Source of the DNA: Fusobacterium varium
GTDB lineage: Bacteria > Fusobacteriota > Fusobacteriia > Fusobacteriales > Fusobacteriaceae
Assembly: GCA_002356455.1 (NCBI GenBank)
Contig: AP017968.1
Coordinates: 1,364,001 to 1,428,000 of the forward strand
Direction: 5' to 3'
Length of the DNA: 64,000 nucleotides
Of the stretch, positions 17,786 to 26,218 are shown piece by piece. A program made the position numbers and the translations under genes. Every line of letters starts with the position of its first letter. Position 1 is the stretch's first letter. The notes beneath the pieces were generated by a model. That model saw only the letters and a program-made list of their open reading frames with translations. It was not told the DNA's origin and made no database searches.

Positions 17786-19552
17786 ATGGGGAAAAAAAGT
17801 TTTTTTGGTTCAATGTTTTCTTTATTTCTGATATTAAGTTTTACAATATTTTCAGCAGAAGCTGTTTTTAAACCTGGAAAGTATTTAGGAAGTTCTGAAG
17901 GATATGGAGGGCCTGTAAAAGTGGAAGTAACTACATCAAAAGATAAAATTGAAAGTGTAGTTATTGTAGAGCATAAAGAAAGCAAAGGAATAAGTGATCA
18001 TGCGATTGAGAGCCTTCCAAAAGAGATTGTAGCTAATCAGAGTATTGCTGTAGACTATGTAGCAGGAGCTTCGAAATCAAGTAAGGCTATAATAGAAGCA
18101 ACAAAAGAAGCATTAAAATTTTCTGGAGTATCTATAGCTGCTATATCCAAACCAGTAGCAAAAAAAGCTTTAGAAAATGTAATATTGGATAAAGAAGCAG
18201 AAGTAATAGTAGTTGGAGCAGGAGGAGCTGGACTTGCTGCTGGAGTATCTGCTTATGAAAATGGTGCTAAATCAGTTATCATACTTGAGAAAATGCCAAT
18301 AATAGGTGGAAATACTGTTCGTGCTGGGGGAGCTTATAATGCTGTTAATCCTAAAAAACAAAAAGCACAAGGAATAGAAGATTCAATTGATAAACATTTT
18401 ACTCAAACTTATGAGGGTGGAAATAAAGTTGCTAATCAAAAATTAGTTAAAACTCTTGTAGAAAATGCTATGGACGGAGTAGACTGGCTTGAGGGATTAG
18501 GAATGAAATGGAATGAAAAAATAGGTTCAGTTGTAGGTTCAATGTGGCCAAGGACTAATCAGGCAACTGATCCATTAGGAACAGGATATATAAATACTCT
18601 TGAGAAAGCATTTTTACAACATGGAGGAAAAATATATACAAATACTAAAGTTACAGGAATTATAAATAAAAATGGAAGAGTAACTGGAGTAACTGCTGTG
18701 GGAGCGGATGGAAAAGAAGTAGAATTTGTTGGAAAAAAAGGAATAATTCTGGCAAGTGGTGGATATGCTGCTAACAGTGAAATGGTTCGTGAATTCCTAT
18801 CTGATGGTGTTTATACAAAAGATAAACTTCCTGCTGGAATAGAAAATACAAATCATCCAGGAGCAACTGGAGAGGTTATTAAAATGGCTTTGGATGCTGG
18901 GGCTGATGTTATAGATATGAAGCATATTCAATTGCTTCCAATGCCAGCTGACAGATTTGGACCTACTATCAATGTAGAAAATGTTATCTTTGTAAATAAA
19001 GATGGAAATCGTTATGTAAGAGAAGATGGAAGAAGAGATGAAATAAGTTTGGCTACATTTGCTCAAAAAGATGGCCAATATTATATGATAAACGATTCTA
19101 AAATAATACCTTCAGATAGAAAAACTACTTCTGCTGAGGATTTAGATGAGCTTATTAGAAAAAATACAGTGGTTGAAGCTGCAACACTTGAAGAATTAGC
19201 TAAAAAAATAAATGTTCCAGCAGATGCACTAATTGCAACTGTAAAAAAATTTAATGAATCTGTTGATAAAAAATCAGATGAATTTGGAAGAGATATATGG
19301 GAAAATAAAATAGATAAAGGACCTTTCTATGCAACATTACGTTTCCCTGCATTACATCATACTATGGGTGGAGTAAAAATAAATGAAAATGCAGAGGTAA
19401 TAGGAAAAGATGGAAAAGTTGTTCCAGGATTGTTTGCAGCTGGAGAAGTTACTGGTGGAATACATGGTGCTAATAGACTTGGTGGAAATGCCATAGCTGA
19501 CATTATTGTTTTTGGTAGAATTGCTGGTAAAAATGCTGCTAATGCAAAATAA
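17786..19552 (+). CDS. Exported FMN-binding/FAD flavoprotein of the fumarate reductase family
   Basis: A 588-residue single-chain reductase. A signal peptide (about 1-26) is followed by an FMN_bind domain with the ApbE-type flavinylation motif DYVAGASKSS (S96 as likely attachment site). An FAD domain begins at VVGAGGAGLAAG (from about 142). The catalytic domain keeps H525 (HHTMGG) and R564 (ANRLGGNA). The segment equivalent to fumarate reductase Q-x-H-P-T reads Q382-L-L384-P, so the active-site histidine of fumarate reductases is absent and another enoate, such as urocanate or an acrylate, is plausible. No heme motif is present, so electrons must arrive from another carrier. ATG 17786 has the better GGAGG spacing over 17783. 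Confidence 0.88.
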   Translation: MGKKSFFGSMFSLFLILSFTIFSAEAVFKPGKYLGSSEGYGGPVKVEVTTSKDKIESVVIVEHKESKGISDHAIESLPKEIVANQSIAVDYVAGASKSSKAIIEATKEALKFSGVSIAAISKPVAKKALENVILDKEAEVIVVGAGGAGLAAGVSAYENGAKSVIILEKMPIIGGNTVRAGGAYNAVNPKKQKAQGIEDSIDKHFTQTYEGGNKVANQKLVKTLVENAMDGVDWLEGLGMKWNEKIGSVVGSMWPRTNQATDPLGTGYINTLEKAFLQHGGKIYTNTKVTGIINKNGRVTGVTAVGADGKEVEFVGKKGIILASGGYAANSEMVREFLSDGVYTKDKLPAGIENTNHPGATGEVIKMALDAGADVIDMKHIQLLPMPADRFGPTINVENVIFVNKDGNRYVREDGRRDEISLATFAQKDGQYYMINDSKIIPSDRKTTSAEDLDELIRKNTVVEAATLEELAKKINVPADALIATVKKFNESVDKKSDEFGRDIWENKIDKGPFYATLRFPALHHTMGGVKINENAEVIGKDGKVVPGLFAAGEVTGGIHGANRLGGNAIADIIVFGRIAGKNAANAK

Positions 19553-19573
19553 CAATTAAATAAAACTTACATT

Positions 19574-19604
19574 AGAGACTGATTAGGATATCAGTCTCTT
19601 TTAT
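19574..19604 (+). terminator. Terminator of the flavoprotein gene
   Basis: AGAGACTGA pairs with TCAGTCTCT and is followed by TTTTAT. Confidence 0.85.
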
Positions 19605-19657
19605 AATAATTTCATAATAAAAAAAAACTGTTTTTTTAAAGAAATATAAAAAAATAC

Positions 19658-19686
19658 TTTAATTTTTTTTAGAAATATACTATACT
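19658..19686 (+). promoter_or_regulatory. Possible purC promoter
   Basis: TTTAAT, a 17-base spacer and TATACT, about 75 bases before purC. The -35 match is weak. No purine riboswitch is recognisable in the leader. Confidence 0.4.
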
Positions 19687-19760
19687 TATCTTACAGAATA
19701 TTATTATCTATATATACTACTAAACTCAAAATTTATTAATTTATAAGATGGAGGAATCAA

Positions 19761-20441
19761 ATGGAAAAAGTTTATCAAGGAAAGACTAAAGATGTCTACA
19801 AATTAGAAAATGGAAATTTCTTGCTTGAATTCAAAGATGACTGTACAGGAAAAGATGGAGTATTTGATCCAGGGGAAAACTCAGTAGGATTAAAAATAGA
19901 AGGAATAGGAAAAGCTAACTTGAAGATGTCTGTTCATTTTTTTGAAATATTAAATAAGGCAGGAGTAAAAACTCATTATATATCTGCTGATGTAGAAAAA
20001 GGAACTATGGAGGTAGTACCAGCAAGACCTTTTGGAAAAGGACTTGAAGTAATATGCCGTTTTAAAGCTGTAGGAAGTTTCTATCGTCGTTATAATGAAT
20101 ATGTAACAGAAGGTGGAGATTTACCTGCTTATGTAGAAACTACATTTAAAAATGATGCTTTAGGAGATCCTCTTGTAACTAAAGATGGATTAGTAGTTCT
20201 TAATGTAATGACTCCTGAGCAGTATGATTCAATGAAAGAAAGAACACAATTGATTTCTACAATAGTAAGAGATACTTTAGCTGAAAAAGGACTTGATCTT
20301 TATGATATTAAATTTGAGTTTGGAATAGATAAAGATGGAGAAGTTATACTTATAGATGAAATAGCTTCTGGAAATATGCGTGTATATAAAGCAGGGAAAA
20401 TAGTTGATCCTATGGATTTAACAGAAATGGTATTTGCATAA
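19761..20441 (+). CDS. purC: Phosphoribosylaminoimidazole-succinocarboxamide synthase (PurC)
   Basis: A 226-residue SAICAR synthetase, the ATP-dependent ligase that adds aspartate to CAIR in purine synthesis. The opening [15 protein letters not shown] is the conserved ATP-site strand. [13 protein letters not shown] and [20 protein letters not shown] are further family landmarks. It is slightly shorter than many PurC proteins but complete. The start has GGAGG. It is flanked by terminators on both sides, so it is a single-gene unit away from other pur genes. Confidence 0.95.
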   Translation: MEKVYQGKTKDVYKLENGNFLLEFKDDCTGKDGVFDPGENSVGLKIEGIGKANLKMSVHFFEILNKAGVKTHYISADVEKGTMEVVPARPFGKGLEVICRFKAVGSFYRRYNEYVTEGGDLPAYVETTFKNDALGDPLVTKDGLVVLNVMTPEQYDSMKERTQLISTIVRDTLAEKGLDLYDIKFEFGIDKDGEVILIDEIASGNMRVYKAGKIVDPMDLTEMVFA

Positions 20442-20450
20442 AATAAATTA

Positions 20451-20480
20451 AAAAGGCTGATTTTTATATCAGCCTTTTAT
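20451..20480. terminator. Bidirectional terminator between purC and the Pel-type operon
   Basis: AAAAGGCTGAT pairs with ATCAGCCTTTT around TTTTAT. It serves purC and the convergent operon that ends at 20484. Confidence 0.9.
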
Positions 20481-20483
20481 ATT

Positions 20484-21413
20484 TTAATCTTCTCTATTTT
20501 CAAAATAATAAAAAGTATCTATTGTATCAAGATAATATCCATCAACATTTATAGAATCAAGATTTTCTTGATAATCTTTGATTATTTTTTTCCATTCATC
20601 AGTCCAGTATCTAACAATAAAATTTCCTTTCCAGTTTTTATTTTCACCTTCTATCCAGAAGGGAAGTTTTTTATTCCATTCATTTTTCCAGTAGCTTCTA
20701 TAATCTTCTGCTTCACCAATACTAAAATATGCTATTATAATTCTCTTTTCTCCTGTAGATTTATATTTTAATTTTTCTATTTGTTCTTTAGTAAAAAATG
20801 TACCATTAAGAGATGGCTCTATTATAAGAATATCATAATCAGTATTAGAAAGTACTTTAAAATATTCATTAATATCTTTGAATTTATGAGGATTAAGGAG
20901 ATAAAGAAAATTTTCTGCCTCATTTAATGAGGAAATCTCCTTTTTATTGAATCCTTTCATTGGAATATTAAAAGTATCTGCTGCAAAACTTGGAATTTCT
21001 TCTCCAATAAAATCATATTTTTTATTTTCTTTTTCAATATCTTTTCTGTTTGTTTTATTTTTGGAATAGTTTATATCAAAAACTATTTTTTCATAATCTC
21101 TGATTTGTGTAAGGTTTTTTAAAAGAGAATTTTTTTCCTGACTTGAAGTTTTTTTACCAAGCTTTCCTTCCTCACCATAAAAAAGTGATTCTTGAGATGC
21201 ACCATTTACATAGCTGAGAAACTCTAAATCAAGTTTATTATTTTTGAAGTAAATTTCACTTCCATTTTGAGTTATGATTATTTTTTCTTTATTTGTATTT
21301 AATCTTATTTCTTTTATAAGTTCTTTCATTTTTTCTCTATAATCTTCATTGGCTAAAGTTAGAGATGTAAAAGAAAAAAATAATAAGAATAAAGATACTA
21401 TATTTTTTACCAT
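20484..21413 (-). CDS. Exported GH114-like glycosidase (polygalactosaminidase type)
   Basis: A 309-residue protein with a signal peptide (about 1-21). The second half matches the GH114 TIM-barrel family: ILIIEPSLNG, then IIAYFSIGEAEDYRSYW and VDGYYLDTIDTF. GH114 enzymes include endo-alpha-1,4-polygalactosaminidases, and the hydrolase part of Pseudomonas PelA is a related fold. Pel is a partly deacetylated N-acetylgalactosamine polymer, so this fits a Pel-trimming enzyme of the periplasm or surface. It is the last gene of the operon, 12 bases after the outer-membrane protein gene. The N-terminal 130 residues are not recognised. Confidence 0.75.
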   Translation of the reverse strand: MVKNIVSLFLLFFSFTSLTLANEDYREKMKELIKEIRLNTNKEKIIITQNGSEIYFKNNKLDLEFLSYVNGASQESLFYGEEGKLGKKTSSQEKNSLLKNLTQIRDYEKIVFDINYSKNKTNRKDIEKENKKYDFIGEEIPSFAADTFNIPMKGFNKKEISSLNEAENFLYLLNPHKFKDINEYFKVLSNTDYDILIIEPSLNGTFFTKEQIEKLKYKSTGEKRIIIAYFSIGEAEDYRSYWKNEWNKKLPFWIEGENKNWKGNFIVRYWTDEWKKIIKDYQENLDSINVDGYYLDTIDTFYYFENRED

Positions 21414-21425
21414 TGTTATCTCCTA

Positions 21426-22388
21426 TTAGAAAATATATTCAATTCCAATTTTTGAATAAAAATATATCTGATCCTTAAAATTTTTATAATCTGCAGCCTT
21501 ATCTCTTGTGAATTTATATGATGGAAGTCCTATTTCCCCTATTATTCTTAATTCCGGATTAAGGTTATAACTGAAAAGAAAATGAGGATATATATACAAT
21601 TCAAGATTATAATCATCAGTAGTATTTTTAAAGTATTTGTCTGTATCTATTCCAGTATCAATGGAGAATGCCCAATTATTATTCAGCTCATAAGTCCATC
21701 TAAGAAAACTTTCAAGACCAAATCTATAGGTACCTTCATAATTATCATAGTAAAGAAATTCATTATATACTGTATTGAATAATTGAAAACCGTATCCCAT
21801 ATTGGTTGAACTTATGATATTGAATTCAACAGACCATCCATCTTTTTCTTTGCTCAATACTTTCTTTCCAATGAAATCAAAACCAAAATAAGTACCACCT
21901 TTTCCAATATTCAAAGAGGTTCTCATTCGATATCCAGCAAATAGTTTATATCTTTCTACTTCAAATCCTTTATCATCAATCTGGCTTTGCTCTAAACCCA
22001 ATATAAGACTATTGTTCCATTCTTTTTCAGCTATATCAGCAATTTTTAGAGTTTTAACAAAAGTGAATTTATTATCCCAGCCATCATATTTTTTCCTTTC
22101 ATCTTTTTTTTGTTTGTGAAATTCTTTTTCTATATTATATTCAAAATCCCATAAATTATTTATTTCAAGATATCCTTCAGCCATTTTCCATTGATAAATA
22201 TTTTTATCATTCTTAATTTCATAATCAATAGAGGTATAAAATCTATTTTTTTCTTCAACAGGAATATAAAAGTTCAAGACATCAATTCCTTTATATTTGA
22301 CAAGGCCACTGTTGTATAAATCATCTATATCTTCTGAAAAAGCAAAGGAGGAGATAATAAATAATCCTAAATATATTTTTTTTAACAT
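21426..22388 (-). CDS. Predicted outer-membrane beta-barrel protein of the Pel-type locus
   Basis: A 320-residue protein with a signal peptide (about 1-18). It has many alternating amphipathic strands rich in Tyr, Trp and Phe and ends in an aromatic residue (EYIF), the usual signal of outer-membrane barrels. I do not recognise a named family. Its place suggests it exports or anchors polymer, as the PelB porin does, but it is much shorter than PelB and shows no TPR region. The ATG overlaps the PelG stop codon by one base (TAATG), with GGAGG inside the pelG end, so translation is coupled. Confidence 0.65.
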   Translation of the reverse strand: MLKKIYLGLFIISSFAFSEDIDDLYNSGLVKYKGIDVLNFYIPVEEKNRFYTSIDYEIKNDKNIYQWKMAEGYLEINNLWDFEYNIEKEFHKQKKDERKKYDGWDNKFTFVKTLKIADIAEKEWNNSLILGLEQSQIDDKGFEVERYKLFAGYRMRTSLNIGKGGTYFGFDFIGKKVLSKEKDGWSVEFNIISSTNMGYGFQLFNTVYNEFLYYDNYEGTYRFGLESFLRWTYELNNNWAFSIDTGIDTDKYFKNTTDDYNLELYIYPHFLFSYNLNPELRIIGEIGLPSYKFTRDKAADYKNFKDQIYFYSKIGIEYIF

Positions 22389-24784
22389 TAATATCCTCCT
22401 ATATATATTCCGTCTTTATTAAATCCGTCTTTATCCATCCAGCTTCTATCTATTCCATCATTGTTTTTATCTTTTAATGGAACTTCTCCCATTTCAGAAG
22501 GTCTGTTATATTTAGTATATCCATCTCTGTCCAGCCCATCATATGTGTATCCCTTTTCATCATAGTAATCATTTGTTTTTTTATTAAGCCCATAATAGTT
22601 CCAACCATCAGAGTCAAATTCTTTTTTAGTTATTTTATGTATTCCTTCATAATCAAATCCATTTTTATCATAAGGAGAATGAGTTAAAACATTATATTTT
22701 TTAAAATCAAACCCTCTTTCATCGAATTTTTTCCCAGTATTTTTATGGATACCATTTATATCAAAACCTGAAGAATCATATTTGCTGTTTGTTTCAACAT
22801 TCCATTTATTTTTATTGAATCCTCTTCTATCAATGTTTTCTCTTGTATATCCCCTTATATTAAATCCATCTCTATCATAACCTTCTTGGTCAAATCCTTT
22901 TTCATTATAATAATCATTTGTTTTTTCATTAAGCCCATAGTAATTCCAGCCATCAGAATCAAATTCTTTCTTAGTTATTTTATGTATTCCTTCATAATCA
23001 AATCCATTTTTATCATAAAGAGAATGAGTTAAAACATTATATTTTTTAAAATCAAACCCTCTTTCATCAAATTCCTTGCCAGTATCTTTATGAATGTTTT
23101 TTATATCAAACCCTCCAGAATCATAGGGAGTATCTGTGGATTCATTCCAACCTGCAATATTAAAACCTCTGCTGTCTAAACCATTACTGTCGAATCCATA
23201 GAAATTAAATCCAGCAGGGCTATAATTACTCATTGAATGCCAGTTTCTTTTAGTAATACTATTAAACCCATTTTTATCATAACTGCTGCACCCACTTAAT
23301 AAAATAATAAGGATAAATACAACTGCAATGTATATTTTTCTCTCCATAAGTTTATCAATTAAACTTAAAAGAGGAGACCCTATTTTTAGGTTAAAATTTC
23401 TTTTAAACATTGTAATATAATTTAAATTATCGAATATTTTTTTATTAAATATATTTGCAATTCCAAAAGTAATAAATGATGAAGTAAAGAAACCAAGGCC
23501 AATATATTCTTTCCCGAGTTTTCCAAAGATATAAGAAAATATTACTCCAGTAAGAAAGAAAATAAATGCAGTAAGTACAGCATATTCTCTTGAATCAAAA
23601 TAAAGAAATATAGTTATGAAAATTGATATAAATACTGCACAGTAGGCAGAAAGGATGGTTAACCTAAAAATATCTAAAAGATAAAGGTCCAATCTTAAAT
23701 AATCAAATATCACATTAGAAACGAGAATAAAAGTAAGAGAAATAATAAATTGTAACTCTATACAATAAAGAATTTCTTTATTTAAAGTATCATACATTTT
23801 TTTTAAAGCAATATTTACCTCTCCATAAGTTCCAGTGAAAAAAATATTTTTATAATAGTTTTTATATACTGGAAGAAATTTTGTTTCCAAAAATATCATA
23901 AAATATATCATACTTGGGATAGAAGTACAAAAAGCATAAAATACAGCTACTTCATATAATGGAGAAATCAAAAAAACGTTTCCTACAAAATATGAATCAC
24001 CAAGAAACCAGTTAATTATTATATGAGACCAGACTGCAAAAGCATAAAAAAGCCCTACAAGAAACAAACTGAAATACCCTCTTAAATATGTTAAAAATTC
24101 AAAATCTCCTTTATTTTCTCCCTTAAATATTTTAAGAAGATAAAGAGAGGTAAATAAAAAATTTAAAAATATTCCTAATGTATAAGAAAACAGCATCCAA
24201 AAAATGGGAGGCTCATTTAAAAATGAAACTGGATATTTTAGAAAAATATATGCGGAAACAACAGATATTGTATTTCCTAAAAAGAAACTTTTTATCATAA
24301 AATTATAATTTTTTAAGAGCGATATAAATATCATAGTAACCCATGAAAGACTCATAGTAATAAATAATACAACAAAGGAAGCTTTATAATTTCCAGAAAA
24401 ATCACCATTTTTTATAAAGAAATAACTCATAAAAAATCCAAGGATGATTATTAATTTTACTACTCCTATATATGCTCCTCTTATTTTATATATTTTTTTA
24501 GAAAATACACAGTCTGATATATATCTTGTTATAAGATATTGAAAGGGACCTGTGAGGAGCTGTGAAAAAATAAAAGCATACAGAATGGTACTGGTATATG
24601 TTACTCTATTGGCTCTTTCAATTCCTACAGTTCCAGCTAAAAAAACTATTATATTCAAACTTATACTGGTAATTATCCAAGGACCTACACTAACAATTGA
24701 AGAGTATGCTATAGCTTTAACATCTCCAAAAGCTTTATCTTTTTCAGAAAATAATTTCCTTAATTCAAAACCTATTCCTGCCAT
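22388..24784 (-). CDS. PelG-type polysaccharide transporter with C-terminal lipobox and repeat domain
   Basis: A 798-residue protein. Residues 1 to about 475 match PelG, a 12-helix inner-membrane protein of the MOP-flippase type, opening with GIGFELRKLF and SSIVSVGPWIIT. The PelG of Pseudomonas is about 456 residues, so the match ends near residue 475. A further hydrophobic segment follows, starting M480-E-R-K and ending LLSGC (C499), which has every feature of a lipoprotein signal. Residues 500-798 are about 18-residue repeats of the pattern YDxxGFDxxGIHKxTxK. The frame is open throughout, so this is a genuine fusion at DNA level. No ribosome site precedes M480. The start at 24784 has AGGTG at the end of the pelF gene, 2 bases upstream. 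Confidence 0.85.
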   Translation of the reverse strand: MAGIGFELRKLFSEKDKAFGDVKAIAYSSIVSVGPWIITSISLNIIVFLAGTVGIERANRVTYTSTILYAFIFSQLLTGPFQYLITRYISDCVFSKKIYKIRGAYIGVVKLIIILGFFMSYFFIKNGDFSGNYKASFVVLFITMSLSWVTMIFISLLKNYNFMIKSFFLGNTISVVSAYIFLKYPVSFLNEPPIFWMLFSYTLGIFLNFLFTSLYLLKIFKGENKGDFEFLTYLRGYFSLFLVGLFYAFAVWSHIIINWFLGDSYFVGNVFLISPLYEVAVFYAFCTSIPSMIYFMIFLETKFLPVYKNYYKNIFFTGTYGEVNIALKKMYDTLNKEILYCIELQFIISLTFILVSNVIFDYLRLDLYLLDIFRLTILSAYCAVFISIFITIFLYFDSREYAVLTAFIFFLTGVIFSYIFGKLGKEYIGLGFFTSSFITFGIANIFNKKIFDNLNYITMFKRNFNLKIGSPLLSLIDKLMERKIYIAVVFILIILLSGCSSYDKNGFNSITKRNWHSMSNYSPAGFNFYGFDSNGLDSRGFNIAGWNESTDTPYDSGGFDIKNIHKDTGKEFDERGFDFKKYNVLTHSLYDKNGFDYEGIHKITKKEFDSDGWNYYGLNEKTNDYYNEKGFDQEGYDRDGFNIRGYTRENIDRRGFNKNKWNVETNSKYDSSGFDINGIHKNTGKKFDERGFDFKKYNVLTHSPYDKNGFDYEGIHKITKKEFDSDGWNYYGLNKKTNDYYDEKGYTYDGLDRDGYTKYNRPSEMGEVPLKDKNNDGIDRSWMDKDGFNKDGIYIGGY
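22552..22764 (-). repeat. Copy 1 of a 213-bp near-identical repeat in the pelG extension
   Basis: Encodes about four 18-residue units (FDERGFDFKKYNVLTHS and following). It matches 22897-23109 at a constant offset of 345 bases with scattered substitutions, indicating a recent internal duplication. Confidence 0.85.
22897..23109 (-). repeat. Copy 2 of the 213-bp repeat in the pelG extension
   Basis: The partner of 22552-22764. The differences are mostly synonymous or conservative. Confidence 0.85.
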
Positions 24785-24786
24785 TT

Positions 24787-26205
24787 TTATTCACCTAATT
24801 TTTTATATATTTCTTTATATCTATTGATATAAAAATCTTTTGTATAGTATTTTTTTACTATTATTTTTCCATTTTCAGCATATTCTTTTAATCTATTTTT
24901 ATTTTGGTATAACTTTATTAATTCTTTTCCAAGATCAGTATACGAAGTAGGTGGAATAATAACTCCAGCCTTCCCTACATCTGTCCAGCCATTAAGTATT
25001 TCTCTGCAGTTCCCTACATCAGTAGCAATAAAAGGAATGCCAGAAGCTAATCCTTCAAGTATGCTAAGGGGTTGACCTTCTGAAATAGAAGTAAGAAGAA
25101 GTAAATCAAGAAAACTATAATATTCTTTTACATCCACCCTTCCTGTAAAAATTACTTTATCAGAAAGGACAAAATCTTTAACCAGTTCCTTACATTCTTC
25201 AAAGTATTCTATATCTTCTTCATAAGGACCAACAAGCCAGAGTTTAGCCTCTGGAATTTTTTCAGAAGCTATTTTAAACCCTTTTATCATCATTTTTACA
25301 TCTTTTATAGGAACTATTCTTAAAACAGAACCTACATTGAACCCCTCTTTTTTATATTTAGGTATAGCAGAATATAATTTTTCATCAATTCCATTAGGAA
25401 TAACTACACATTTTTCAGAAGAAGCACCATTTTCAATTTGTACTTCACTATTGTATTTAAATAAAGATATAATTAAATCGCAATATTGATAAGTAAGTTT
25501 TGAAAGATAATAAAAATATTCTATCCATATACTTTTAAAATTTTTATCTATCCAATCAGCCGCCAGCACTTCTTCTTCTCTTTCTCTTGGATATATTCCA
25601 TGTTCAGTAAGAATAAGTTTGCCCATTTTTCTATGCACTGCCAATGCACCAAGATATCCTGCATATCCAGTAGAAACAGAGTGATAGATATCAGCTTCAG
25701 GTATTTTTGCCTGACCTATCTGAATCAGATTAAGAATAATATTTCTATAAGTCCAATAATAAATATTAAAATTATTATCTGGATATTTGCTGTTGTAATT
25801 TTCTATTAATACTTCCCAGTAATTTTTACCTAAAATAACTTCTAAAGGTTTTCCTATATTTGAATTAAAAACTTTTTCAATTTGCGATATTCTTTCTTGA
25901 GACTTTTCAGTAGTAAAATGAAAAAGTTCAGCAATACTTTTTTTCTTATCTTCATTAGGAAAGTAATTATTTTTGAAAACCTGAATCATAGAAAATCCTA
26001 AATAAGGATCAAGCAAAATATTTTGTATTTCTATGAGATTATTTGGAAGCTTATATTTTTGTACTGCAAATTCCTGATTTGGTATTATACAGAGCAGTTT
26101 AAACTTATGCTCAGGGTTTGAAGTGATAAGTTCATGTACCCAAGAAGAAACGCCACCTACAACATAAGGGTAGGCTCCCTCGCATATTATACATATAACA
26201 GACAT
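24787..26205 (-). CDS. PelF-type glycosyltransferase (GT4 family)
   Basis: A 472-residue cytoplasmic glycosyltransferase. The N terminus has CEGAYPYVVGGVSSWVHELI, the hallmark of PelF. The second Rossmann domain holds VPNGID, LRIVPIKD and the E-x7-E motif in SISEGQPLSILEG. PelF polymerises UDP-activated N-acetylhexosamine to build Pel. I chose the start at 26205 because AAAGGA is at proper spacing; an upstream in-frame codon at 26235 would overlap pelE. It lies 13 bases after the pelE-like gene and 2 bases before the pelG-like gene. Confidence 0.88.
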   Translation of the reverse strand: MSVICIICEGAYPYVVGGVSSWVHELITSNPEHKFKLLCIIPNQEFAVQKYKLPNNLIEIQNILLDPYLGFSMIQVFKNNYFPNEDKKKSIAELFHFTTEKSQERISQIEKVFNSNIGKPLEVILGKNYWEVLIENYNSKYPDNNFNIYYWTYRNIILNLIQIGQAKIPEADIYHSVSTGYAGYLGALAVHRKMGKLILTEHGIYPREREEEVLAADWIDKNFKSIWIEYFYYLSKLTYQYCDLIISLFKYNSEVQIENGASSEKCVVIPNGIDEKLYSAIPKYKKEGFNVGSVLRIVPIKDVKMMIKGFKIASEKIPEAKLWLVGPYEEDIEYFEECKELVKDFVLSDKVIFTGRVDVKEYYSFLDLLLLTSISEGQPLSILEGLASGIPFIATDVGNCREILNGWTDVGKAGVIIPPTSYTDLGKELIKLYQNKNRLKEYAENGKIIVKKYYTKDFYINRYKEIYKKLGE

Positions 26206-26218
26206 TTTTATTTCCTTT

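Noticed and set aside
22552-23109. CRISPR or other intergenic repeat array
   Set aside because: The duplicated blocks are in-frame coding sequence for protein repeats, without the short direct repeats and unique spacers of a CRISPR array. No CRISPR array, tRNA, rRNA or insertion sequence was seen in the window.
23345-23347. Independent lipoprotein gene starting at M480 of the PelG fusion
   Set aside because: No Shine-Dalgarno-like sequence lies within 15 bases upstream of this ATG, while other genes of the operon have clear ones. The fusion reading is preferred, although an internal start is not excluded.
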